A stretch of DNA of 6,132 nucleotides from Sulfurovum sp. bin170 (GTDB lineage: Bacteria > Campylobacterota > Campylobacteria > Campylobacterales > Sulfurovaceae). The stretch lies in contig NZ_JAACKB010000268.1 in NCBI RefSeq assembly GCF_010892395.1, forward strand, positions 1-6,132. Reading direction: 5' to 3'. Below, in pieces: positions 1-6,038 of the stretch (within the stretch, counting starts at the first letter, position 1; each line of letters begins with the position of its first letter). The position numbers were made by a program, and so were the translations under genes. The notes beneath the pieces were generated by a model. It saw only the letters and a list, made by a program, of their open reading frames with translations. It made no database searches and was not told the origin of the DNA.

Positions 1-9
1 ACAAAAATT

Positions 10-18
10 TGTTATAAT
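10..18 (+). promoter_or_regulatory. Extended -10 promoter element of ftsK
   Basis: TGT followed by TATAAT (hexamer at 13-18) is an exact extended -10 (TGnTATAAT). Transcription would start near base 25, leaving a leader of about 23 bases that contains the Shine-Dalgarno GGAG at 39-42. The -35 region would fall outside the window, so it cannot be judged. A strong -10 with little else is typical of Campylobacterota promoters. Confidence 0.6.
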
Positions 19-47
19 TTTATAAAATTATTCTTTTTGGAGTTTTT

Positions 48-2249
48 GTGTATATTTCTATTATTATTATCTTTATTCTCTTTGTCTATGGTGCTTTTTC
101 AACTATTTTTCACTCTACGGATATGGTGGGTAATATTGGTAGAGTATTTGGGGAGTCAAATTTAAATCTATTTGGTTATTTAGCATATATTGACCTGCTT
201 ATTTTGCTCTATCCACTCTATAGACTATATAAAAATAAAGACCTGTTTCAAAAAGTAGATTTTTTTGTAGGATGGATGATGTTCTTTATCTCATTGATTA
301 TCCTACAATCATTGACGCTAGAGTTTAATCAGAGTGGTAGCGTAGGAACAACTCTGAAACTATTTCTATTGCCATATATAGGAAAAGCTGGTATGTGGCT
401 ACTGTGGCTACTGACTCTCATGGTTTCTCTTGTACTGCTCTATGATGAGATACCAGAGCTACGACTTGCCTATAGAAAGATTATAGAGGGCAAGGATTTT
501 ATTATAGAGAGTATCAAAAATTTTTTATCAAAATTTGACAATCCATTTTTTGATAGACAAAGCACTGAGGTTATGACCACAATAGTATCACGAGGAAGAG
601 GACAAAGAGAGGAAAGTAGTCTAAATTTAAAGCAAAAAAGACCCAAAAAGATTACACACAAAAAGAAGAGAACAAAAAACCCCGTAGGTTCGATGAAATC
701 GAACGAAAACAGTCTTCTTGAAAATATAACTATTGAAGATGAACAGATAGAAAAAGAGGAGCCAACAGTAACAAGAAATATAGTTGAAGAGCTAGAAGAG
801 AATCGAGAACTTTTAAATCAAATAGAACGAGGAGAGCTAAAAAAACCAAAAAATTTCATTTTGCCTAAGTTGGATTTTTTACAGAAAGCTCCTAAAACAT
901 CAAGAAAGATAAATGAAGCAGAGATAGATAGAAAGATAAGGGAGTTGCTAGATAAGCTTAGACAGTTTAAAATAGAGGGTGATGTCTATAGAACATATAG
1001 TGGCCCACTGGTTACTACATTTGAGTTTAAACCTGCTCCAAATGTAAAGGTCTCAAAAATCATGAACCTACAAGATGATTTGGCTATGGCTTTGAGTGCA
1101 GAGACAATCCGTATACAAGCACCCATCCCAGGGCGTGATGTTGTAGGGATAGAGATACCAAATGATAGCTTTGATACTATCTATCTGCGTGATATTTTAG
1201 AGAATGAGATATTTACCAACTCCAAGTCACCATTAACTATGGCTATGGGTAAGGATATTGTAGGTAATCCATTTGTAACCGATTTGAAAAAGCTCCCACA
1301 TCTACTTATAGCAGGTACAACAGGTTCTGGTAAATCAGTCGGTATAAATGCGATGATACTTTCGCTATTATACAGAAATGACCCCGATAGCTTAAAATTG
1401 ATGCTTATAGACCCTAAGATGCTAGAGTTGTCCATATATAATGATATTCCTCATCTTCTTACTCCTGTGATTACAGATGCTACAAAAGCTATAGCTGCTT
1501 TAGCAAATATGGTAGCAGAGATGGAGCGAAGATATTCTCTAATGGCAGAGAGTAGAACTAAAAATATCGAAAACTACAATCATAAAATTGCCAAAAAGAG
1601 AGGTATCGAAGCGATGCCATACATAGTAGTAGTAATCGACGAATTAGCCGACCTAATGATGACTGGTGGTAAAGATGTTGAGTACTCTATAGCAAGACTA
1701 GCACAGATGGCAAGAGCTAGTGGAATACACTTAATAGTTGCAACACAGAGACCAAGTGTGGATGTTGTAACAGGAATAATTAAAGCAAATCTTCCAGCAA
1801 GACTTAGTTATAGGGTAGGGCAAAGAATAGACTCCAAAGTTATTTTGGATGCTTTAGGGGCTGATTCCCTTCTTGGAAGGGGTGATGCACTATTTACCCC
1901 TCCAGGGTCGAATGGTCTAGTGCGTCTACATGCTCCTTGGAACTCCGAAGAGGAGATAGAGGAGATAGTAGAGTTTTTAAAAGAGCAGAGACCTCCTGAT
2001 TATGATGAGAGGTATTTGGTGGCAGAGGAGAGCAATTCACTTACAGGAAAAGGTATAATCGGAGAGCTTGATGAGCTTTATGAACAGGCAAAAGAGGTTA
2101 TTTTGACTGACCAAAAGACCTCAATCTCTTATCTACAGAGAAAACTACAGATAGGATATAATCGTTCTGCAAATATTATTGAGCAACTTCAAGAGATGGG
2201 AATCTTGTCAGCTCCAAACAGTAAAGGGCAGAGGGATATACTGCTGTAG
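48..2249 (+). CDS. ftsK: FtsK/SpoIIIE-family DNA translocase
   Basis: Septal ATP-driven double-stranded DNA pump that moves chromosome termini out of the closing septum and, in the known family, activates Xer recombination at dif. The start is GTG at 48, chosen because GGAG (39-42) lies five bases upstream and the first membrane helix begins at once. Four predicted membrane segments lie at about residues 2-22, 40-60, 71-91 and 112-132. A charged, lysine-rich linker follows (about 180-270). The motor begins near 272: alpha domain to about 372, then the RecA-like beta domain with Walker A GTTGSGKS (423-430), Walker B VVVIDE with D531-E532, and the conserved TQRPS (566-570). A C-terminal gamma winged helix (about 672-733), the DNA-orienting module, is intact. 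At 733 residues it is far shorter than E. coli FtsK (about 1,330) because the linker is short; this is normal for SpoIIIE-like and many Campylobacterota proteins. Nothing is broken. Confidence 0.97.
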   Translation: MYISIIIIFILFVYGAFSTIFHSTDMVGNIGRVFGESNLNLFGYLAYIDLLILLYPLYRLYKNKDLFQKVDFFVGWMMFFISLIILQSLTLEFNQSGSVGTTLKLFLLPYIGKAGMWLLWLLTLMVSLVLLYDEIPELRLAYRKIIEGKDFIIESIKNFLSKFDNPFFDRQSTEVMTTIVSRGRGQREESSLNLKQKRPKKITHKKKRTKNPVGSMKSNENSLLENITIEDEQIEKEEPTVTRNIVEELEENRELLNQIERGELKKPKNFILPKLDFLQKAPKTSRKINEAEIDRKIRELLDKLRQFKIEGDVYRTYSGPLVTTFEFKPAPNVKVSKIMNLQDDLAMALSAETIRIQAPIPGRDVVGIEIPNDSFDTIYLRDILENEIFTNSKSPLTMAMGKDIVGNPFVTDLKKLPHLLIAGTTGSGKSVGINAMILSLLYRNDPDSLKLMLIDPKMLELSIYNDIPHLLTPVITDATKAIAALANMVAEMERRYSLMAESRTKNIENYNHKIAKKRGIEAMPYIVVVIDELADLMMTGGKDVEYSIARLAQMARASGIHLIVATQRPSVDVVTGIIKANLPARLSYRVGQRIDSKVILDALGADSLLGRGDALFTPPGSNGLVRLHAPWNSEEEIEEIVEFLKEQRPPDYDERYLVAEESNSLTGKGIIGELDELYEQAKEVILTDQKTSISYLQRKLQIGYNRSANIIEQLQEMGILSAPNSKGQRDILL

Positions 2250-2271
2250 TGTGAAATTTTATTATTTCACA
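2250..2271. terminator. Weak hairpin between convergent ftsK and tetR
   Basis: TGTGAAAT (2250-2257) pairs perfectly with ATTTCACA (2264-2271) around a six-base loop. It begins right after the ftsK stop and covers the last codons and stop of the opposing tetR gene. It sits where a bidirectional terminator would be expected, but the stem is AT-rich and no clear T-run follows on either strand, so the call is tentative. Confidence 0.35.
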
Positions 2272-2885
2272 GATTGAGTTATCTTAATATTCTTCCAAAA
2301 ATAATCAACATGTTTTTCAAACATTGTAACCAGAGAAGAGGTTGATTTATTATCTATTTTAAGTAGATGCACTTGCATCTGATAGAAGAATAGGGGGGCA
2401 AAAAACTCATTTGCTAACATTAGTGGGTCAGATTGTTTGATTTTCTCTTTTTGCATCATAAGAAAAAATACCGAAGATAACTTTTTTATATTTTTTTGAT
2501 AAAAATGCTCATTATAAGTATCTCTAATTTTACTATTTCTATATAACTCCTGCATGAGAAGCCTTGATAGTGCTTCATTTTCCTTATCAAAGCTAATTAG
2601 TTTAAAAGTAGTGGCTATCGAGAAGAGCATAGATTTTCCAGTTTGAGCCAAACTCTCTATATCTTTCTCTTCGAATATCTTCACAATTGCAGAATTCATC
2701 AAACGACTAATCAGTGTGTCCAAGATAGCATCTTTGTTTTTAAAATGATTGTAGAGACCACTTTGTGTTATTCCTACCTCCTTGGCAATATCTCTAACGG
2801 TAGTAGATTTATACCCATAAGAGGAAAAGAGCCTTAAAGAAACCTCTAAAATAAGCTCTTTTGTACCTTTTTTAATTGTTGACAT
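2262..2885 (-). CDS. TetR/AcrR-family transcriptional repressor
   Basis: A 207-residue DNA-binding regulator of typical TetR length. The N-terminal domain has the family pattern: helix 1 around residues 8-24, then the helix-turn-helix at about 27-50, where TTVRDIAKEVGITQSGLYNHF matches the TetR signature with the GLYNHFKNK recognition-helix end. The rest is all-helical and poorly conserved, as expected for a ligand-binding and dimerisation domain, so the ligand cannot be read. The start is the methionine at 2885: AAAGGAG (2892-2898) lies six bases upstream. A longer reading to 2930 would add 15 hydrophobic residues, lacks a ribosome site and would run through the promoter. The gene is divergent from lgt and convergent with ftsK, with no efflux or enzyme gene next to it, so its regulon is not evident. 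Autoregulation is likely by family precedent. Confidence 0.93.
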   Translation of the reverse strand: MSTIKKGTKELILEVSLRLFSSYGYKSTTVRDIAKEVGITQSGLYNHFKNKDAILDTLISRLMNSAIVKIFEEKDIESLAQTGKSMLFSIATTFKLISFDKENEALSRLLMQELYRNSKIRDTYNEHFYQKNIKKLSSVFFLMMQKEKIKQSDPLMLANEFFAPLFFYQMQVHLLKIDNKSTSSLVTMFEKHVDYFWKNIKITQSVK

Positions 2886-2916
2886 TACAAACTCCTTTAT
2901 AAAAACAATTAATAGT

Positions 2917-2946
2917 ATTATAGTAAACATTTGTTCCCAATGTCAA
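2917..2946 (-). promoter_or_regulatory. Consensus sigma70 promoter of tetR
   Basis: On the minus strand TTGACA (2946-2941) is followed after 18 bases by TATAAT (2922-2917). Both hexamers match the consensus exactly. Transcription would start near 2910, upstream of the AAAGGAG ribosome site at 2892-2898 and the ATG at 2885. The fit of promoter, ribosome site and start codon supports the shorter tetR reading. Confidence 0.8.
2926..2935. promoter_or_regulatory. Possible TetR operator in the promoter spacer
   Basis: AACATTTGTT is a short inverted repeat (AACA/TGTT around TT) lying between the -35 and -10 of the tetR promoter. A repressor bound here would block its own promoter. The arms are only four bases, shorter than usual TetR operators, and such palindromes are common in AT-rich DNA, so this is a suggestion from position only. 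Confidence 0.25.
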
Positions 2947-2971
2947 GTGAGTTTTATTCTAGATATTAACC

Positions 2972-2992
2972 AAGGCTCATATCAGCCTTTTT
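2972..2992 (+). terminator. Hairpin with T-run upstream of lgt
   Basis: AAGGCT (2972-2977) pairs perfectly with AGCCTT (2984-2989) around a six-base loop, and the T-run continues to 2992. It looks like a small intrinsic terminator on the plus strand, yet no plus-strand gene precedes it; the gene to the left is tetR, reading away. It could end leftover transcription from ftsK or form one state of a leader structure with the overlapping inverted repeat at 2986-3028. Confidence 0.3.
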
Positions 2993-3028
2993 GGATTTAA
3001 ATATATTTGTGTATAATTCCCAAAAAGG
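2986..3028. repeat. 9 bp perfect inverted repeat around the lgt -10
   Basis: CCTTTTTGG (2986-2994) and CCAAAAAGG (3020-3028) are perfect reverse complements with 25 bases between them. The lgt -10 (3012-3017) lies inside, and the right arm contains the lgt ribosome site AAAGG (3024-3028). The left arm overlaps the hairpin at 2972-2989. The pair could be two protein-binding sites about 34 bases centre to centre, or an RNA stem hiding the ribosome site in transcripts that start further upstream. Confidence 0.45.
3012..3017 (+). promoter_or_regulatory. -10 element of the lgt promoter
   Basis: TATAAT, preceded by TGTG, lies 20 bases before the lgt start codon. TTGGAT at 2991-2996 is a poor -35 candidate with a short 15-base spacing. 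Transcription would begin near 3024, giving a very short leader of about 14 bases that just includes the AAAGG ribosome site. Confidence 0.55.
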
Positions 3029-3037
3029 TAAAACTCT

Positions 3038-3823
3038 ATGGAACATTTTGTATGGAATGCAAATCCTATCCTATTAGAGATAGGACCGATTCAACTATAT
3101 TGGTATGGTCTTCTATTTGTTGGTTCGTTTGTTGTTGGTTTATATATACTCACTTGGATTTATAAACGCGAAGGTAGAGACCCTGAGGTTTTGGAGTCTC
3201 TCTTTGTCTATATTATCGCTGGTGCAGCAATTGGTGCTAGATTGGTTCACTGCTTTTTCTACGAACCTAGCTTCTTTTTCGCCAATCCACTTAAAATCTT
3301 AGCTATTTGGGAAGGTGGCTTGGCAAGTCATGGAGGTGTCATAGGGGTACTCATAGCTGTTTGGCTCTTTGCAAAACACCATAAAGAGTCCTATTTTTGG
3401 TTACTATCCAGAGTTGCTATTCCTGCGGCACTCTCTGCTACGGCTATCCGTATAGGAAACTTTATGAATTCCGAGATAGTTGGTATACCTAGTGATGTTC
3501 CTTGGGCTATTGTCTTCCAAAGATTAGATGAACTACCTAGACATCCAGTTCAGCTCTATGAGTCACTTACATATATGTCTGTTTTCATTCTGTTACTTTT
3601 TGTTTATAGAGTAGTGAAACCATCATTTGCAACCAAAATACTACCTGCCCTATTCTTCTTGACCATTTTCACAGCAAGATTCTTTCTTGAGTTTGTCAAA
3701 ACTAAACAGGCACACTATACCACAGATTTAGCATTTAGCACAGGGCAGATGTTGAGTATCCCCTTTATAGCTCTTGGTCTAGCTTGGTTTATATGGGCTT
3801 TTGTTACTGAGAAAAAAGAGTGA
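3038..3823 (+). CDS. lgt: Prolipoprotein diacylglyceryl transferase
   Basis: Inner-membrane enzyme that moves a diacylglyceryl group from phosphatidylglycerol to the lipobox cysteine of prolipoproteins, the first step of lipoprotein maturation. The 261 residues form a polytopic protein of usual length. Family motifs are all present: GARL at 66-69, the H98-G99-G100 motif, R138-x-G-N-F with N141, E146 and G149, HPVQLYE at 169-175, R214 and E218 in the RFFLEF motif, and GQMLSIP at 236-242. These correspond to E. coli H103, R143, N146, E151, R239 and E243. ATG at 3038 has AAAGG (3024-3028) nine bases upstream and starts in the expected place, before the first helix. The gene is divergent from tetR and appears monocistronic. 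The stop codon directly abuts the repeat element at 3824. The two lipoproteins at 4054-5353 would be substrates. Confidence 0.98.
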   Translation: MEHFVWNANPILLEIGPIQLYWYGLLFVGSFVVGLYILTWIYKREGRDPEVLESLFVYIIAGAAIGARLVHCFFYEPSFFFANPLKILAIWEGGLASHGGVIGVLIAVWLFAKHHKESYFWLLSRVAIPAALSATAIRIGNFMNSEIVGIPSDVPWAIVFQRLDELPRHPVQLYESLTYMSVFILLLFVYRVVKPSFATKILPALFFLTIFTARFFLEFVKTKQAHYTTDLAFSTGQMLSIPFIALGLAWFIWAFVTEKKE

Positions 3824-3843
3824 ACTTCTTTCAAAACTCATTT

Positions 3844-3863
3844 GGAATCGGAGACTTTAGTCC
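3844..3863 (+). repeat. REP-like unit 1
   Basis: The head GGAATCG (3844-3850) leads into a small hairpin, GACT/AGTC, flanked by a G-C pair, with one unpaired A at 3852. It is followed by a 17-base spacer (3862-3878), CCAATGCCAATGAATTA, found unchanged after unit 6 at 6065-6081. Confidence 0.55.
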
Positions 3864-3901
3864 AATGCCAATGAATTAAGGAATTATAACTTGGAAAACT
3901 T

Positions 3902-3951
3902 GGAATCGGAAGGCTCTGCCTCCGCTGTTCGGGAGTAAACTCTCCGTTTCC
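3902..3951. repeat. Inverted pair of REP-like units 2 and 3
   Basis: Unit 2 (3902-3924, plus) has head GGAATCG and a stem AGGC-TCT-GCCT closed by CGG/CCG with an unpaired A. Unit 3 (3930-3951, minus) read on its own strand has head GGAAACG, stem GAGT/ACTC and the same unpaired A, closed by CGG/CCG. The outer ends GGAATCGGA and TCCGTTTCC also pair with one mismatch, so the pair can fold as one cruciform. Confidence 0.6.
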
Positions 3952-3961
3952 AAAAAAATAA

Positions 3962-4015
3962 GAATCGTAATTGGACTTTAGTCCCGAATAAGACGAGGCT
4001 AAAGCCATCGGTTCC
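3962..4015. repeat. REP-like units 4 (degenerate) and 5
   Basis: Unit 4 (3962-3986) keeps GAATCG and a perfect GGACT/AGTCC stem, but its head is damaged and separated from the stem by extra bases. Unit 5 (3994-4015, minus) has head GGAACCG, stem GGCT/AGCC, closing CGA/TCG and an unpaired T in the position of the A in the other units. Unit 5 with flank to 4023 is identical to the start of the right-hand cluster. Confidence 0.55.
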
Positions 4016-4023
4016 TAGTTTTG
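3997..4023 (-). repeat. Left copy of the 27 bp inverted repeat bracketing the envelope operon
   Basis: These 27 bases are the perfect reverse complement of 6039-6065; allowing one mismatch the match extends to about 32 bases outward. It lies just downstream of the operon's last gene and forms the right end of the 208 bp element. Confidence 0.8.
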
Positions 4024-4033
4024 AAAGAAGTCT

Positions 4034-4052
4034 AGTAGGAAAGCACCCTACT
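4034..4052 (-). terminator. Possible terminator of the envelope operon
   Basis: Immediately downstream of the last gene on the minus strand, AGTAGG and CCTACT form a six-base-pair stem (4034-4039 with 4047-4052) around a seven-base loop. What follows on the minus strand is T-rich (AGACTTCTTTC) but is not a clean T-run, so efficiency is uncertain. The position supports the call more than the structure does. Confidence 0.4.
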
Positions 4053-4053
4053 C

Positions 4054-4857
4054 TCACTTAATCCTCCCCAACTCCTCCATAGGAAATGAACTATAATCAA
4101 ACTGACGAATCTCATCACGATTTGAGACAATCAGGTTCTCATCATAAGCAATCACATCATAACAATCTATCTCACCATAGCTATCTTTTAGCTCTACAAG
4201 CACATCTACTGTACCATTATTATCTGATTTGTTAATATCAAATATCTTTAGTCCCGAATCACCATCACAGATAAAGAGGTTTGAGCCATCTACACCTAGA
4301 CCTGTCGGAGCCCACATATCTACTGTCTGTATCAATCTTGGACTTTTGGGGTCTTGAACATCCACTATCTCTAGTCTATTTATGCTATTATCGGCAGACC
4401 AACAGTTTCTTGTATTTAGAGTCACAAAAGCTATATCATCAGAGACCACAATAGGGTCACAACTCTGAGCGTGGGTGAAGTCTGTCAAATGTGTAGGTTG
4501 GACAGCGATAGAGTTATCATAGATATACATCCCAGAACTAGACCCTATATAGAGATAATCTTTATATGAAAATATAGTCTCCACATCCCAAGGCACATGA
4601 ATCTTTGAAGCTTTTCTTGGTTCTGATGCATCTTGAATATCAAAGATGTTCATCTCTCTATCGTTCAAAGTATAGAGATAGTCACCAGAGATTGCAAATC
4701 TTGCCAGAGAACCACCTTGACCACTTCTAGTAGATGAATCAGCCGATGCCCCTGCAGTGTTTACTGATGTTGAACTTGATGAATCACTGCTAGAACCTGA
4801 CATCCCACACCCTGCAAAAAAGAGTAAGACCAAAAAGATTAAACTACTCTGTTTCAT
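4054..4857 (-). CDS. LVIVD-repeat lipoprotein (beta-propeller-like)
   Basis: A 267-residue secreted lipoprotein of unknown function. The N-terminus has a lysine, a hydrophobic run and lipobox FAGC with acceptor Cys17, then a Ser/Gly/Thr-rich tether to about residue 50. About five repeats of the LVIVD type follow (near 53-86, 96-127, 141-180, 192-224, 234-265), each a strand pair ending in a pattern such as YLYTL...MNIFDIQDASEPR or LFICDGDSGLKIFDI. Such repeats are thought to build beta-propeller blades; five is low for a closed propeller. Cysteines at 133, 152, 197 and 232 could make disulphides. ATG at 4857 has AGGAG (4864-4868) six bases upstream. The gene overlaps the end of the upstream lipoprotein gene by 14 bases, suggesting translational coupling. 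Position +2 after Cys is Gly, not Asp, so outer-membrane sorting is plausible by the E. coli rule. Confidence 0.88.
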   Translation of the reverse strand: MKQSSLIFLVLLFFAGCGMSGSSSDSSSSTSVNTAGASADSSTRSGQGGSLARFAISGDYLYTLNDREMNIFDIQDASEPRKASKIHVPWDVETIFSYKDYLYIGSSSGMYIYDNSIAVQPTHLTDFTHAQSCDPIVVSDDIAFVTLNTRNCWSADNSINRLEIVDVQDPKSPRLIQTVDMWAPTGLGVDGSNLFICDGDSGLKIFDINKSDNNGTVDVLVELKDSYGEIDCYDVIAYDENLIVSNRDEIRQFDYSSFPMEELGRIK

Positions 4858-5353
4858 TGTTAACTCCTATTAGCACACCTTTTTCTAGGTCAAAACCACA
4901 GCTCTCAAGTTGATACTCATCATAAAAGTCAAACATCTGATACCTGTCATAAGCAAAAATATCCTCTTTTCGACTAGTCTCTTTTATCTCCTCGATATTA
5001 TTAATATCAAACACCAACAGATCCATAAAACTATCAACATACATATAACCATCTTTGACAGCGATATCCACATTTCCATATATCTTGATGAATGCTTTTG
5101 AGATAGGATTTGATTTGTCGCTATTGTCAATAACATGTACACCTCTATTTTTTTCATTTACTAGCAGAGTATCCCCATAGATATAGATTTTACCTGCCTT
5201 ATCAATCTCTCTTGGCTCCTCAATCGCAACAGAGGCTCTAAGCTTCTCAAACGACATATACTCATACTGCGAACAAGCAGGGTCATCTCGATACTCCCTG
5301 CAACCACCTAAGACCAATATCAATATAGATACCATTAAAATTTTTTTTCTCAT
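4844..5353 (-). CDS. Small LVIVD-repeat lipoprotein
   Basis: A 169-residue lipoprotein of unknown function. MRKKILMVSILILVLGGC is a textbook lipoprotein signal with lipobox LGGC and acceptor Cys18. The mature part has a motif DPACSQYEYMSFEKLRASV (about 24-42) that I recall from LVIVD-type proteins of other Gram-negative bacteria, then about two repeats (near 52-90 and 98-127, including GVHVIDNSDKSNP and LLVFDINN) and an acidic, tyrosine-rich tail. Two repeats cannot form a propeller alone, so it may complete or dimerise with its neighbour. AGGAG (5359-5363) overlaps the stop of the upstream gene, with eight bases between that stop and this ATG. Its last codons carry the ribosome site and start of the next gene. 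A frameshift joining the two is unlikely because the second has its own complete signal peptide. Confidence 0.87.
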   Translation of the reverse strand: MRKKILMVSILILVLGGCREYRDDPACSQYEYMSFEKLRASVAIEEPREIDKAGKIYIYGDTLLVNEKNRGVHVIDNSDKSNPISKAFIKIYGNVDIAVKDGYMYVDSFMDLLVFDINNIEEIKETSRKEDIFAYDRYQMFDFYDEYQLESCGFDLEKGVLIGVNNETE

Positions 5354-5361
5354 TCCATCTC

Positions 5362-5997
5362 CTAAAATCTAACACCGATTTTCAAAAAATCAATATCCCA
5401 AAAGAACTGCTTGTCATAAAGAGTCATTCCCAATGTATCCTCAACAAAGAGGTCATTGTCAGAGCCAAAATAGCCACCCATCCGAAATGCTGGTCCCCAA
5501 TATACAGACCAATCACCATCAGGATTCATAATTCTAAACCCAATCTCTGCTCCCATACCAAACTTGTCTACCTTGGCGTAACGGGTATCGTTCTTTACTT
5601 TACCGTTGAGATGCGAATAGACACCAAACCCTCCGTAGTAGAAACCTTTTGTCCTGTTTCCAAGAAATTTTCTGTAGTTTAGACTAATATTTGTATGGTA
5701 TGTTTGGTGAGGATGAGCATCATGCCAACCCCAATAATTCTCTTCCATATAAAAAATAGGGATAGCAATCTCCACCCCATTTTCATTATCAAAGTAGCTG
5801 ATAGTGGCTGAAAAACCTCTCCCCTCATCCTCTGCATCACCATACTCATCTTCGTCATCATCATAAGCGAGGAGTGATAAGAGACCAAAAGGATTTACCT
5901 CTATACCCCAACTTTTGCTATCAGACTTCTCTATCATAGGCGTTTTAGCAGATAATATAAGGCTAAATAGCAATAGAGCTGTAACTATTTTTTTCAA
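5362..5997 (-). CDS. Small outer-membrane beta-barrel protein
   Basis: A 211-residue protein of unknown function, first gene of the three-gene operon. A signal peptide with lysines at 2-3, a hydrophobic core and likely cleavage after Ala17 (LILSA-KT) exports it. The mature chain alternates hydrophobic and polar residues with many Tyr, Phe, Trp and Gly, with about eight candidate strands (near 28-45, 59-69, 74-84, 98-111, 117-129, 142-156, 163-175, 196-211). It ends in a strand with C-terminal Phe (FLKIGVRF), the usual signal for BAM-dependent insertion. The size and strand count suit an eight-stranded barrel. An acidic stretch at 46-59 is notable. ATG at 5997 has AGGAG (6004-6008) six bases upstream. 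No cysteine is present. I do not recognise a named family; DUF-type or OmpW/OmpA-like barrels are possible. Confidence 0.85.
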   Translation of the reverse strand: MKKIVTALLLFSLILSAKTPMIEKSDSKSWGIEVNPFGLLSLLAYDDDEDEYGDAEDEGRGFSATISYFDNENGVEIAIPIFYMEENYWGWHDAHPHQTYHTNISLNYRKFLGNRTKGFYYGGFGVYSHLNGKVKNDTRYAKVDKFGMGAEIGFRIMNPDGDWSVYWGPAFRMGGYFGSDNDLFVEDTLGMTLYDKQFFWDIDFLKIGVRF

Positions 5998-6038
5998 TTC
6001 TCTCTCCTAATTATAAAAGTTCTTTAATAAAAATCTTG

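Larger units (their letters stand above)
3824..4031. mobile_element. 208 bp palindromic MITE-like repeat element
   Basis: The 230 bp gene-free gap between convergent lgt and the lipoprotein operon is almost filled by an element with perfect 15 bp terminal inverted repeats: ACTTCTTTCAAAACT at 3824-3838 and its complement at 4017-4031. Inside are five REP-like hairpin units in both orientations (3844-3863, 3902-3924, 3930-3951, 3962-3986, 3994-4015). It has no coding capacity and looks richer in G and C than its surroundings. No obvious target-site duplication is visible, so it may be a non-autonomous element or a REP cluster, not a cut-and-paste MITE. Related sequence recurs at 6036-6132. Confidence 0.65.

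Noticed and set aside
470..661. 63-residue minus-strand reading frame within ftsK
   Set aside because: It lies opposite the ftsK linker, has no ribosome site or recognisable motif, and is best explained as a shadow of the coding frame. The same applies to the minus-strand frame at 1181-1435.
2886..2930. Longer TetR start at 2930
   Set aside because: The extra 15 residues are hydrophobic, there is no ribosome site, and the stretch overlaps the -10 of a perfect promoter. The ATG at 2885 has AAAGGAG six bases away.
3105..3302. 65-residue plus-strand frame inside lgt
   Set aside because: It lies wholly within lgt in another frame, with no independent evidence of coding. The frames at 2643-2837, 4910-5101 and 5679-5888 are rejected for the same reason.
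3952..3958. A-run next to unit 3 as an intrinsic terminator
   Set aside because: On the plus strand it is an A-run, and on the minus strand the T-run comes before the hairpin, so it cannot act as a terminator in either direction.
3824..4031. CRISPR array
   Set aside because: Units are palindromic, vary in sequence and spacing, and occur in both orientations; there are no regular direct repeats with unique spacers.
4844..4857. Frameshift splitting one long LVIVD protein into two
   Set aside because: The downstream gene has its own AGGAG, ATG and complete lipobox signal peptide, which a broken single gene would not have.
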